NCBI GenBank assembly: GCA_032821775.1
Contig: JAVLRN010000018.1
Span: 124,001-188,000 of the forward strand
Origin: Sanguinoderma infundibulare
Taxonomy: Eukaryota > Basidiomycota > Agaricomycetes > Polyporales > Polyporaceae
Length of the DNA: 64,000 nt
Direction: 5' to 3'
Below are positions 54,640 to 64,000 of this stretch, piece after piece. Both the position numbers and the translations under genes were made by a program. The first letter of the stretch is position 1, and each line of letters opens with the position of its first letter. Under the pieces are notes generated by a model. The model worked only from the letters and a program-made list of their open reading frames with translations, ran no database searches and was not told where the DNA came from.

Positions 54640-55843
54640 CATACATTCGCTCATCATCACTAGACCCGCTTTTACTCTCACTCTCTCAGCTCTGCTTTGT
54701 CATCGCACTCACTTCTCTATTGTCAGTGTATACACAACGCACTCTTATAGCCCGAATCCCTTGCTCCGAGCCTAGCTTATGTTACCGAGGACAGCTTGCT
54801 CGCACACATTCACACGCACACGCAATAATGTCATGTATAGGTATATGAGTATACAGTGCAATGCAGTCCGTATGGTTGCATGTCCCATATCATAGCAGAG
54901 TAGTGGCAGAGGCCATAAAACATACGAGGTTGCAAAGGTTAAAACATTTTACCACCATGAGATGGAAATTGGTTGGAAGACAAATCGCATGGGTGTGGTT
55001 GGGAATGCCATGGACAACGCGCAGGACACGGGTCGCCTGTTAGCTCTCGAGGTTCTGGGACTTCTGTCTGTGGAGGGCACCCGACGTACGTACGTGCCTA
55101 TCATATCTCGTACACTTCGCGCTGGGCGCATGGCTCGCAACCCGCTCAGGGAGCAATATAATACAATATGCAACGTCGGAGCTACAGTATGCGTTTTCCA
55201 GACGGTCTCTGATATATAGATATACGCCGGCGTCGATGCAGTCTTGGGAGAGGAGATGTGCGTATGGGCTGCATTAAGATTGCGAAGGACGAGGAGGACT
55301 GAGAGGGAGCGTAACTGTGGCCACTTCCAATAAGAACGCGCGGGGACCTCGCGTCCAATCAGGGGTTTGCGCCATGCCCAGCCAATGCTAGCGCACGCAG
55401 CGCATTGCTGGCAGGCGAGTTCCAGAAATGAAGGGAGCGGGAGAATGGGCTTTGCGCTCCGGCGAGCCTCGTGGGCGCCTGGTTCACATTTGCCACCCTC
55501 TACAGTATGGCGCGGCTGGCGAGGGGAGCCTGAGGAGAGGGCGATCGTCTGAGAACGGCCGGGGTTCCGTACGGTGGGTGTGTTGACTGGCAGAAGCGCA
55601 AGGGTTCTGGTGGGGCTGATGGTGGTGGCTGCCCTGCCGGGAGTGTGGAGATAATACTTAAGTTGTTAGCGCCGCTGCTCCTGCCAAGCCTAAATAAGCT
55701 TGAATGCGAAATGGACGGACCGCATCCGAGAAGGCGTGCGCCGCCACAAGTGCACACACAGACATGCCTCGCAGCCTTTACCCACATTCGCGACTCGCGT
55801 CGTCCCTGCTTATGCCACATCCATTCAAATTGCCGGCTCCGCG
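54640..55843. other. 1.2 kb region without supported gene
   Basis: No frame on either strand shows motifs or splice structure. It should hold the promoter of the ancestral hydrolase gene at its right end. Confidence 0.45.
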
Positions 55844-56842
55844 ATGACACCGCAGTTCCAAGCGTCCCCCTCCTCCTCCTCCTCCTCCTCCTCCGCCTCC
55901 GAATCGCCTTCGGCACACCCGTCGTGGGTCTGCATCCTGACCTCGCCAGACGGGACGTGGCTCTGGGCCGAGTCCTTGGGGGACTCGTCCAAACCGGCGA
56001 TCGTCTTCATCCACGGCCTGTTGTGCACTGCGCTCGGGTGGGACAAGCAGTTCACGGACACGGGGCTCCACCGCAGCTTCCACCTCTTCCGGTATCGCGG
56101 AGGACTTCAAGACCGTGTGTGGCGCGTTCGGGCTCGTGCAACCGTTCATGGTCGGCTGGTGATCATACATCCTCCTTATCAATGTGTTCGGCCATCTGAT
56201 ATTCCGAGGCAGGGGAGAGTGCTCACCTTCTCGCCCCATCCGTCTCGCACAGGAGCCAGGGAGGGTGCAGAGCGGTCGATGTGATCACCGTGTACGGGCC
56301 CGAGTTCATCGCGGGCATCATCTACGTCGGGTGATCTATCCTGGCGCTCAACTACCACCTGCCATGCCGGCACCCCCTCATGGAGGAGCTCTGACCGGTC
56401 ATCACCTCGCCGCGTCGGACGACATGAGCGCCGGGGGGGAGGCGTTAGTCGACTCGTGCGTCCGGAGCCGCTCCCGTACGCCGTCAAGCTGCTCTGGATG
56501 GGCGGCTTCATCATACAGCCCCGCGCGGTGCGCTACTTGTCTATCACGCGCGTCCAGGACCACATCATGTGGGAGCGCACAACGCACGACGTGTCCGTGC
56601 TCATCGTGCAGGGCAAGGCGGGCATGCACTGCCTGTACGAGAACATGATCGGGATCGCGCGGCGGGTGTACGCCGACGTCGCCGTCACGCTCATGGACGG
56701 CGTGGGGCACTCGCCGCACTTCGAGAACGTGCAGGAGATGAACAGGTGCATCGAGCAGTGGGCGAAGCGCGTCCTGGACCGGGACCAGAAGGTGAGCATT
56801 TCTGAAGCCTGCCTCGCGCACACGGCACCGGATGGGCACTGA
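55844..56842 (+). pseudogene. Alpha/beta-hydrolase relic 1
   Basis: The N-terminal part (after a poly-Ser run coded by TCC repeats at 55868-55897) reads SPDGTWLWAESLG, IVFIHGLLCTALGWDKQF and FHLFRY; then about 20 codons with the RGH motif are deleted, shifting the frame before DFKTVCGAFGL. ADVITVYGPEFIAGIIYVG follows, then TGA. The C-terminal part (KLLWMGGFI to VTLMDGVGHSPHFENV) is open and keeps the catalytic-His region. It is a clear paralogue of the relic at 61025. Confidence 0.8.
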
Positions 56843-58124
56843 CCTAATTCATGTCATCCGTATCGGTTCCATCAGCCTATCGATACGCCTGCTTGTGTGG
56901 CAGACGTGGCAGTGCACGAAGCTGTAGGGCTGGGGGGAGGAAAGTGTCTGAATATGGCGACTAGGATTTTTCATGTGGAGGTGTCCGATGGATGGCTACT
57001 TATTATGTTGTACTCACCTATGCAGCATAAACCTGTCTTCTTTGTCCGCGGTAATGATTTGTGTTGGATAGACGTTTTCTCCAGCGTGGATCTAGGAATT
57101 TCAGTCTGACTCGGAGCCAAGTCTGAGTCTAAGTGAACTGTGAATGCGCTCGCAAGGTACGTCCCATCTTGTACGTGACACAGACCTTGTCACATACCAC
57201 GTGCACGACGCGTCGCGCGAGTGGTAACGCGTTGGCGCCCGGTGGTTGCGCCAATTGTGCCGTCAGACCCATCGTCCGCTACCTCACTGTCGACAACGTT
57301 GCACCCGCCAGAGGACGTATTACAATGAGCCTGATCTTTGGAAGTGTGAGGGATATCTGAAGAAGAACAGCGGAAAGTGGTCGAGACGGTGCGCGGCGTG
57401 GATATCTGGATATCAAGTGTATCCTCGGATTCTAACACGGCCTTCTAGACGCGTTCAAAATCCTACTCATGTTAGCCGCATGTCGCATTAGCCCAATCGG
57501 AGAACAAAGACGGTTGCGAGGAGGCTGGATTTGGAGAGCCCATTTCGGCAGCAGGTAGCATTCGGAGTCTGAACTGCCCCGCCTCCGAACATAAAAGCGC
57601 GCTCGACTGTGCTCGGTCCCTCCGCCCACCTTCCCTTCCTTCCTCCCCGTTCCACCCGCCACTTGGAGGTGTTCTTGCCCTGCGCCGTGGTCAGCCGCTG
57701 CTCTTGACTCCGTCGCTGGTCATTTTTGCAGGTGATGCCACAGCAGTGGGTCCTGCTCTCCGAGTCGACCTCAACCACCGGCGTCCTCGACCGCATGGCG
57801 AAGTCGACATTCGCACTCAACACTCTCCGTTCCTGGCATTCCATCGACGTCGCGACCACCGCTCGTTCTCCGACAATGCCATCCCACTACAATCCGCTCC
57901 CCACTTGTGGTTAGCCGTCACCAACCACCGCCACTGCGAGCCCAACGATACCCCGCGCGCTCTGCGCACGAGAAATCCGGAGGAGAGGATGAGAACGGCA
58001 TGCTTGGTACGTCGTCCTAGGCTTCGCCATCGGTGTCGGTGATGGGTGGCGTCGGCAGGAGGAGAGGAGAGAGGACCCTGGGCGCGTGTCATGCACATCG
58101 GTGCAAATGATATTGCGCGACGCT
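56843..58124. other. Region between hydrolase relic 1 and the 58-kb tandem repeat
   Basis: No supported gene. Small frames near 57700-57915 have no motif. Confidence 0.4.
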
Positions 58125-58720
58125 GAAGAGTAGAGCCCCAAACGGGCGACGATCCTCAAGCGCATCCACGATGCAGTCGAAGCATCGGGGGAGTGTGGAC
58201 GACCGTACATGTTACCGTCATTATGTCCTACCCCAGCCTAGGCTCGTCATGCCAAAACGCGAACACGGACAAGAACTTGCAAGGGGATCATGATGCCGAA
58301 GAGTAGAGCCCAAAACGGGCAAAAATCCGCAAGCGCGTCCACGACGTAGTTGGAGCAATGGGGGAGTGTGGGCGACCGTATTTGCTACCGTCATTAAGCC
58401 CTACCCCAGCTGAGGCTCGGCGTGTTGAAGAATGAACGGGAGAAAGACAAGCCTCGAGACCGGATGACCATGACGCCGAAGAGTAATGCCCCAAATGGGC
58501 AAAGATCCGCAAGTACGTTCTCGATGCGGTCAGTTCGGGGGAGTGTGTGGGCGGTGGCTGTCAATAGACCACCACCGTTCCCTACCCTGGATCAAGTCGT
58601 ATCGTGTCGGTCGAAGACCAGGTCGGAAGTGCTGAAAGACAGGATCAAACGAAGTGGCGTGGGGGAGTGTGCGGGCGGCGGTGGACTCATTTCACCATGG
58701 TTCCCTACCCCGCGCCAGTA
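58125..58720. repeat. Tandem repeat with 173-180 bp units
   Basis: GAAGAGTA starts units at 58125, 58298 and 58478, followed in each by GCCC(C)AAA, a CGCAAG word, GGGGGAGTGTG and CCCTACCCC. A fourth, partial unit with GGGGGAGTGTGCGGGC and CCCTACCCC ends near 58720. Units are 75-85 percent alike by eye. The unit size is close to one nucleosome repeat. Confidence 0.8.
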
Positions 58721-58812
58721 CGGAGAGCCTTCCAATGGACCTGGCAGGCATGATGAGTACTGTGAGGGGGATGCATTGAAGTCGGCGGACCCAGCCTCTG
58801 ATTCGCCGCTCG

Positions 58813-58864
58813 ATAGTTCTTGGTGGGTGGATGCAGCTCGCGTCAAGCACCCACCAAGAACTAT
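58813..58864. repeat. 17-bp perfect hairpin
   Basis: Arms ATAGTTCTTGGTGGGTG (58813-58829) and its exact complement (58848-58864) around an 18-nt spacer. Directly follows the tandem repeat. Could form a stem in RNA or be a foldback remnant. Confidence 0.85.
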
Positions 58865-59844
58865 TGCAGTCAAAATGAAGGTTCGACTGATGGCTAACTA
58901 GTAACCGTGAGAGTCGCAATGGCGGTCGCATGGTCGGGCGAAGACGAAGTCGGCGTACCTGGCAAGTTGTTGCAATCCATGGCGGTGATCGTGTGCCATA
59001 GGTCGCCGTGTGGTGACTCCCACAATTTACAAGAGACAATAAATGCACCATGAATCTCGCAAGGTACTCACCGGCTGAAGCTCAGCGAATGATATGCACC
59101 CTTCAACTCATCCAACCCTGCGACATTCGATGCTTGGACAGAAGAGCACAGCCAGTGATGTCGACGATTGCTTCACTGATTGTAGGCGTAAACGGGAGCA
59201 TCAGACAGGCAGGTTCAAAAGGAAGGAGTGTTTTCGTTTTATACACCAAGATCAGCAGCAAGTTCCAGAGCAAGCTGGCGTCAAGAGCTGTCGTCGACTG
59301 GTGGCAGAATTGCCGTGGGAAAGTCTGTCAAGTTCTGTCGGCCTCTGTACGAGACTCCGTCGACCTCCGTTCACCTCGCTATGGTTAGCTTCTAAACCTC
59401 CAGTTCGGCCATCCTTGCCGTCCCCGTCGCAGCGGGTTCACGTACCGCGCATACAACTCTACCATCGGAATTTGCAACATTTCCACGCATCTGCTATTTC
59501 AGTTCGTCGACGTGAGAGTCCAGTGGAACTCATTGAACTCACAGTCCATCGCCATGCAAAGCCTTCCTCTGCTTGAGGAGCCAATGATCACTCATCGCTA
59601 AGAAAGTCCTCGACGTATGACCAGCCAGGCTTTCGGTCATCATCGACTCAAATTTCATCGCTCTCGGGCGGTTCTGGTTATTAACCTCGACTTAACACCG
59701 TATGTTTGTCTACATTACTCATCCGAGTCCGTCGTTTACTCAACGGGCATTCCGCCTCGTATTTGCATATTCGCAGAGTACCGGGACGTGACTCGGCGGA
59801 AATGTTGCCAATTGTCGCCCGCCGAACTCCTGGGTAGGCGTAGA
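58865..59844. other. 1 kb region without supported gene
   Basis: Nothing recognisable; plus frames at 59050-59576 have no motif. Confidence 0.4.
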
Positions 59845-60954
59845 GTAGAGTCTACACACGCCCTTGCAAGTGCGCCGGTTTATTAAACCGACGCAACTTG
59901 CAAGTGCGCGCGGAGAGATCCGGGGGGGTATGGGCGGTGATGGGGTGGGGGGAGACCAGGGCAACGGTCACGCGGCGGTCGGACGCGCGCGATCATCGGA
60001 CGATCGTCCGGACTCGGTTTGCGGTGGATGGTGCGGATATTTGTCCACCTTTGTTGCATAGATATTCAGAGTGCGCCCAGCAGCTGACGGGGAACCGCGG
60101 CCGGGCGAACAGAGGACGGGGTGTGGGTGGATGACCAACGGGGGGCGGGTGGACAACCAACGGGGCACGGGCGACACTGTTTTGATGATGCAATATTCAA
60201 CAGTCCGAGAACATCGGCATGACGCCACACTCGGTGACCTCATTTCCTTGGCACGCGACGATCACGGCCTGCAACCGTCGGACGCGACCGCGAGATGGGC
60301 TGCGGGTAAGGGCTCCGCGTTTGTCAGCTTTGAGAGGGCCGTCCAACTCTTCGTGTCACGAACATCTCCGAAGACACTCAGGAGAACGACCTCTGCGACC
60401 TCTTTGGTGTGTTTGGCTGCGTCGCGCGTATGTATGTCGGACGTGACCGCAAGTAAGGGTGTCAGCTTTGAGGAGAAGGCCGTCGCGCCGAAGGCGATGG
60501 AGAATAGATTTGCATCAGGGGGAGGGTGTTCTACCAGACCACGCTGATGCAAGTGACCACTTGCATCAGCACTTGCATCAGCGCGGACGGGAGCATAAGC
60601 GCTGTAAGTATGGGTTATAGGCATTTTCTTTCCCTTTAGCTATAAGGAACTGATGGCTTAGTGGTAGAATGGGTTGTTAGTAATTGTCCCATGGTACTTA
60701 GTTCGAGTCCCAGTGACGGCAAAATTTTTAAAACTGATCAATGAGCATTGACGGTGGTATACAAAGGCATATACAGGATGAATTGATGACAGGGCGTTAC
60801 CTATGAACAGGAGGAGGGCTGGAGGAGAGGGGACAGGGAGGGGACAGCGGCCGGCGGGCCACGCCACCGGTCTCCCAGGCGCCATCAGCGCGCACTTGCA
60901 AGTGGCGCCGGTATAATAAACCGGCGCACTTGCAAGTGTCTGTGTAGACGGCTC
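59845..60954. mobile_element. Element B: 1110-bp relative of element A
   Basis: Flanked by GCGTAGA on both sides (59838-59844 and 60955-60961), a 7-bp target duplication. Left end GTAGAGTCTACACACG; right end read backwards GAGCCGTCTACACAG. Both ends carry a subterminal hairpin of TTGCAAGTGCGCCGG arms around TTTATTAAACC or the like. The interior shares with element A the CTTGCATCAGCGCGG words, the GCTGTAAGTATG stretch and a tRNA-like module, but the left half (about 60000-60480) is unrelated to A. No transposase. The right end stops 70 bp before the start of hydrolase relic 2. Confidence 0.82.
60646..60729 (+). ncRNA. tRNA-like Pol III module in element B
   Basis: A box TGGCTTAGTGG (60654-60664), B box AGTTCGAGTCC (60700-60710), then TTTTT at 60725-60729. 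The stretch AGAATGGGTTGTTAG between the boxes is nearly the same as in element A. A stable tRNA fold is not evident. Confidence 0.6.
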
Positions 60955-60967
60955 GCGTAGACCCCCG

Positions 60968-60976
60968 TATATATAA
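60968..60976 (+). promoter_or_regulatory. TATA box upstream of hydrolase relic 2
   Basis: TATATATAA lies 49 bp before the ATG at 61025 and only 13 bp after the end of element B, so the element landed directly upstream of the core promoter. Confidence 0.55.
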
Positions 60977-61024
60977 CGTTAGTCGGCGACTCCACCACTG
61001 CGTCCGCTAGTATCTTTCGTCAAC

Positions 61025-62006
61025 ATGGTCAACGCCCCACTCTCTGGGGAACACGTCCTCACCTCGCCCGACGGCACAAAGATCTGGGCGGAGTCCGCCG
61101 GAAACCCGGCCAAGCCCGCTCTTGTCTTCATCCATGGGCTCGCATGCACTGCGTTAGGATTCGATAAGCAGTTTGCAGATCGGAACCTCCTCGACCGCTT
61201 CCATCTTGTCCGGTATGAGATGCGGGGACACGCTCGGAGTGGGCAGCCTCTGGAGCCAGAATCATACGCATCTCTCCGATATGCGGAGGACTTCAAGGTC
61301 GTATGTGAGGCGTTTGGCGTACACAAACCATTCTTGGTCGGCTGGTGAGCCCTTGAGCACTGAGCACTCCCGCATCCTACCTTCGCTTATCCACTACCTC
61401 CGTCCAGGAGTCTCGGGGGTTCGTCAGCACCTTTTAAACCACCTTCCTTCCCTTCTGCTAACGCGGCATGCTGCAGGCGTGGTAGCAGCGGACGTCATCA
61501 CCGCCTACAGTCCCGACTACCTCTCCGGCATCATCTACTGTGGCGGGGGCCTGGTCAACCTCCACTACACAATGGAAACGTCCCAAACCTCCCTCGCAAC
61601 CCTCGTCAGCGCCGTCCTCTCCGAGTCCTCCCAGGACATGGCTGCGACCGCGTCGGCCTTTGTCGACAGCTGCATCGCGCAGCCCCTCCCCTACTCCGTG
61701 AAGCTGTAGTGGATGTGCGGCTTCACCGCCCAGTCGCGCTTCTCGCGGGCGCAGAGCATCTCTCGCTCGCAGGCTGCGTCGGAGGCCTGGGAGCGTGCCG
61801 CACGGGGCGTGCCCGTGCTCGTCGTGCAGGGGAGCGAGGACCGGCATCGGGACTGGGAAGCAATGCGGGCGCTGCTGGAGAGGGTGTATGCAAACGTGGA
61901 GGTGTAACTGCTGGACGGGATAGGGCACGCGCCACATTTTGAGCGGCCGGAGGAGACGAACGGCGCAATCAGTGAGTGGGTGGGTAAGGTGGTAAGCCGG
62001 ATGTGA
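61025..62006 (+). pseudogene. Alpha/beta-hydrolase relic 2 with micro-exon
   Basis: Exon 1 (61025-61344) reads SPDGTKIWAESAG, HGLACTALGFDKQF, YEMRGHARSGQP and EDFKVVCEAFG. An 11-nt micro-exon (61408-61418) flanked by CAG and GT restores the nucleophile elbow GWSLGG when joined to exon 3 (61477-62006), which continues VVAADVITAYSPDY, VLVVQGSEDRH (acid) and DGIGHAPHFE (His). Two stops interrupt exon 3: TAG at 61706-61708 (before WMCGF) and TAA at 61905-61907 (before LLDGIGH). Everything else is in order, so inactivation is recent. Substrate unknown. Confidence 0.82.
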
Positions 62007-62394
62007 ACTTCGGCGTAGAGGATAGAAAGTGCACAAACCAGAGTGCTAGCTATAATGGTGGCTACAATGCAAACCTCTGACATAAGTTTTCCAGTCCCGG
62101 TCGACGGTCATGACGCGCATATCCGCTCTGGGACTCCCTGTCAGAGCAGTGCACGCCATAATCAGACCCGCTGAGGCTGCCATTGGTGAGCGAGCCGGGC
62201 GCGGCTGGGGGCACGCTGCGCGCCCCCAGCAGATGGTTGAAAAAGGATAGAGAGGGTCGGAGACAAGTCACAGGGACTGACAAGTCGACGGTATCACCTA
62301 AGGCAGGTCCCCAGTCCCCTCCTTTAGACGTATTGGTTGCACATGGGAATTGACTCTGAGAGACCCCCCTCGCGCGAACTTCTCACATGTAGTC

Positions 62395-62402
62395 TATAAA
62401 TA
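62395..62402 (+). promoter_or_regulatory. TATA box of the KDZ gene
   Basis: TATAAATA lies about 120 bp before the ATG at 62518. Position and sequence fit a core promoter; no test possible from sequence alone. Confidence 0.5.
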
Positions 62403-62442
62403 GCTTCTCCTAATATAGGTTTGGATTTCTTCTGGTCGCAGA

Positions 62443-62472
62443 ACCGTCCGCGCGACCGTCCGCGCGACCGTC
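62443..62472 (+). repeat. 12-bp minisatellite word in the KDZ promoter
   Basis: CCGTCCGCGCGA repeated about 2.5 times, 45 bp before the ATG; nearly identical to units in exon 4. Confidence 0.75.
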
Positions 62473-62517
62473 AGTTGAATAGGATATTTGGTTTTGATTA
62501 AAGACACAAACAGTTCG

Positions 62518-64000
62518 ATGGCCCGCGTCAGGCGCTTGCACGTTCTCCGGATCCATCATCCTTCGGTCCTCCCTGCCTTGCCTTCGTGGTCCAACATGGA
62601 TTCCAGGTCGCCCGTGTTACCACCACCAGCTACGCCTCCGCGACGGCCTTCTAAACGCTCACATCAGGTGGTGGGACACCATTTCGAGAGCCCAAAAAGA
62701 CGTCGGCCTTGGCGCAAAGACTCTGAAGTGATCATTCGGCCCGGGCTTGCTCTCGAAGCGGAACAGCTGCTCAGCGAAATAAATGAGATTCGCAAACGTC
62801 ACCAGCGCTCCGACATAGACACCCAGCCTTCCGACATAGACACCCAGCCTGTAGTGGATGTTAGCAGCCCTCCGCCTGAAGAGGGATGCACTCCACATCC
62901 CAGCGACGACCTGCATGGTCACGAGCCAAGTTCAGGGACAGAAAACCCACAACCGCGTTCTCGGAGAGTACTTCCGGACGATACCGCTCATCGCCTATAC
63001 AATAACTGGCTCGCCTTGATCCCCACTCTGGTACACGACTATCTTGGCTACATGCAGCGAAGTCAAGGTCGGTTGGGTCGCCTTCTTGAAGTTAAGACGA
63101 ACATGTGCCACTGCAAAAGACTGCCAGTGTGCACCCCCAAGGAACTGAATATCCAATGTCTTCATGTCGACCGTACGTCATTGCTCATTCTAAGCAGTAA
63201 CAACATGAACTCATTTCAACAGACTTGATTACAATCGCATTCGAAACTTGCGAGTGCGCTACTATTGCGCAAACTCTCGTGCGCAACGGTCTTTTCCCCA
63301 CGTCACCTCTTCAACCTCGTCTTGCGGTATCGATAGACTTGCTAGACTTCTACTTCGCCCTCTTTGAGCGGTCTGCAGATGCTGTGGGGGCCCTATCCGG
63401 CGCGCTGAAGACGATGTACAGTCGCCGTGGATTCCCCATCCTAAACGACAAGGTATGATTTCGTCAGTTCTGCGCTCCGTTATGTTTTACTGATTTTCAA
63501 CTCAAGGACAAGCCTGTACAAGACCCCTTTCGTCGAGGGTTGGGTCATGCTATCCAATGGTACGACGTCCTCCGTCGGCGCCCGGAGGCTATGCTCGAGA
63601 AGGCGGTAGATGAGTGCATCCCTCTCGTCAACACCGAGCGGCAGAACTCTCAGACAAACGCCACGAAGAACTCTTCGTCCCTCGGTATGTTTTGCATTAT
63701 ACCCATCATGATTCGAATTCTAACAACAGAATCCTTCTGCAGAGCACCCGGGCAGCAACCATTACCGTCTGCGCGACCATTCGAGCGACCATCCGCGCGA
63801 CCATCCGCGCGACCGTTCGAGCGACCATCCGCGCGACCATCCGCGCGACCGTTCGAGCGACCATCTGCGCGACCGTTCGAGCGACCATCCGCGCGACCAT
63901 CCACGCGACCATCCACGCGACCGTTCGAGCGACCGTCCGCGTGAGCACTCACCAGAAGGCCTCCATGACGATGAATCCGCCGGGGAAACCTGTACCCGCT
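62518..64000 (+). CDS. KDZ-type transposase (cysteine-cluster N-terminal part), 3' end outside window
   Basis: Exons 62518-63172, 63223-63452, 63507-63684 and 63743-64000 join in phase; the frame is open at the edge (about 440 residues). The N-terminus is Pro/Arg-rich. NNWLALIPTLVHDYLGYMQR, CECATIAQTLVRNGLFPTSP, LAVSIDLLDFYFALFERS and DPFRRGLGHAIQWYDVLRRR are typical of the cysteine-cluster proteins of Kyakuja-Dileera-Zisupton transposons in Agaricomycetes; the catalytic DDE part should follow outside. Exon 4 is made largely of a 12-bp minisatellite read as RDHP/RDRS units. An alternative start is the Met at 62596. Part of a mobile element whose ends are not in view. Confidence 0.82.
63764..63946 (+). 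repeat. In-frame 12-bp minisatellite in the KDZ gene
   Basis: About 15 units of GCGCGACCATCC / GCGACCGTTCGA type. Because 12 is divisible by 3, unit-number changes keep the frame; each unit adds four residues (RDHP, RDRS or SDHP). The same word occurs in two and a half copies in the promoter at 62443-62472. Confidence 0.88.

Larger units (their letters stand above)
62007..62517. other. Upstream region of KDZ gene
   Basis: Contains a TATA box (62395-62402) and a short array of the 12-bp word GCGCGACCGTCC (62443-62472). No other gene seen. Confidence 0.5.

Noticed and set aside
61706..61907. Stop-codon readthrough or recoding in hydrolase relic 2
   Set aside because: Two different stops with no recoding context; the paralogue is also broken, so decay is simpler.
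63764..63946. CRISPR-like array
   Set aside because: Units are contiguous 12-bp words without spacers and lie in a eukaryotic coding exon.

Overview
The window is nuclear DNA of a filamentous basidiomycete, most likely a wood-decay member of the Agaricomycetes. The evidence is a GC-rich sequence, genes split by many 45-70 bp GT-AG introns, HET-domain proteins, a CE1 carbohydrate esterase, F-box and WD40 proteins, and a KDZ-type transposase of the cysteine-cluster family. No bacterial, organellar or CRISPR features were seen. The exact genus cannot be read from the sequence.

Left arm (1-11.7 kb): a BRCT-repeat DNA-damage scaffold of Rtt107/Brc1 type runs off the left edge on the minus strand. 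It is followed by a large HET-domain gene (3.6-7.2 kb) and a three-exon PC-esterase/TBL-like membrane enzyme (9.6-11.4 kb), both minus.

Centre (11.7-43.4 kb): a roughly 12 kb segment is present three times in direct order. Each copy starts with an intact dad4 gene (DASH kinetochore complex) and a CE1 esterase. Only the third copy (37-43.4 kb) keeps the full esterase and an intact HET gene. Copies 1 and 2 carry an esterase cut off before two of its catalytic residues, a dead PAQR/HlyIII receptor gene, broken and inverted HET pieces, WD40 fragments and an uncharacterised locus. Three insertions are datable because the sister copies keep the empty site: a CACTA-ended element in copy 1 that carries pieces of a PP4 phosphatase and a CHY zinc-finger gene, a 489 bp inverted-repeat element in copy 2, and a 903 bp element in copy 2 with 7-bp target duplications and tRNA-like RNA polymerase III modules. 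A second, larger relative of the last one lies at 59.8-61.0 kb.

Right arm (43.4-64 kb): a 5'-truncated HET paralogue is followed by a WD40 gene and an F-box gene (possibly one fused gene). Beyond it is a stretch dominated by relics: a dense array of AAATATTT palindromes, a MADS-box remnant, a CCX-type Na+/Ca2+ exchanger remnant, two alpha/beta-hydrolase pseudogenes (one with an 11-nt micro-exon that encodes the nucleophile serine), a 175-180 bp tandem repeat, several perfect hairpins, and finally a KDZ transposase gene with an in-frame 12-bp minisatellite that leaves the right edge.

Taken together, the window is a dynamic, transposon-rich, probably subtelomere-like or otherwise fast-evolving region. 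A tandem segmental triplication keeps one functional set of genes and lets the other two decay, exchange sequence and collect mobile elements.
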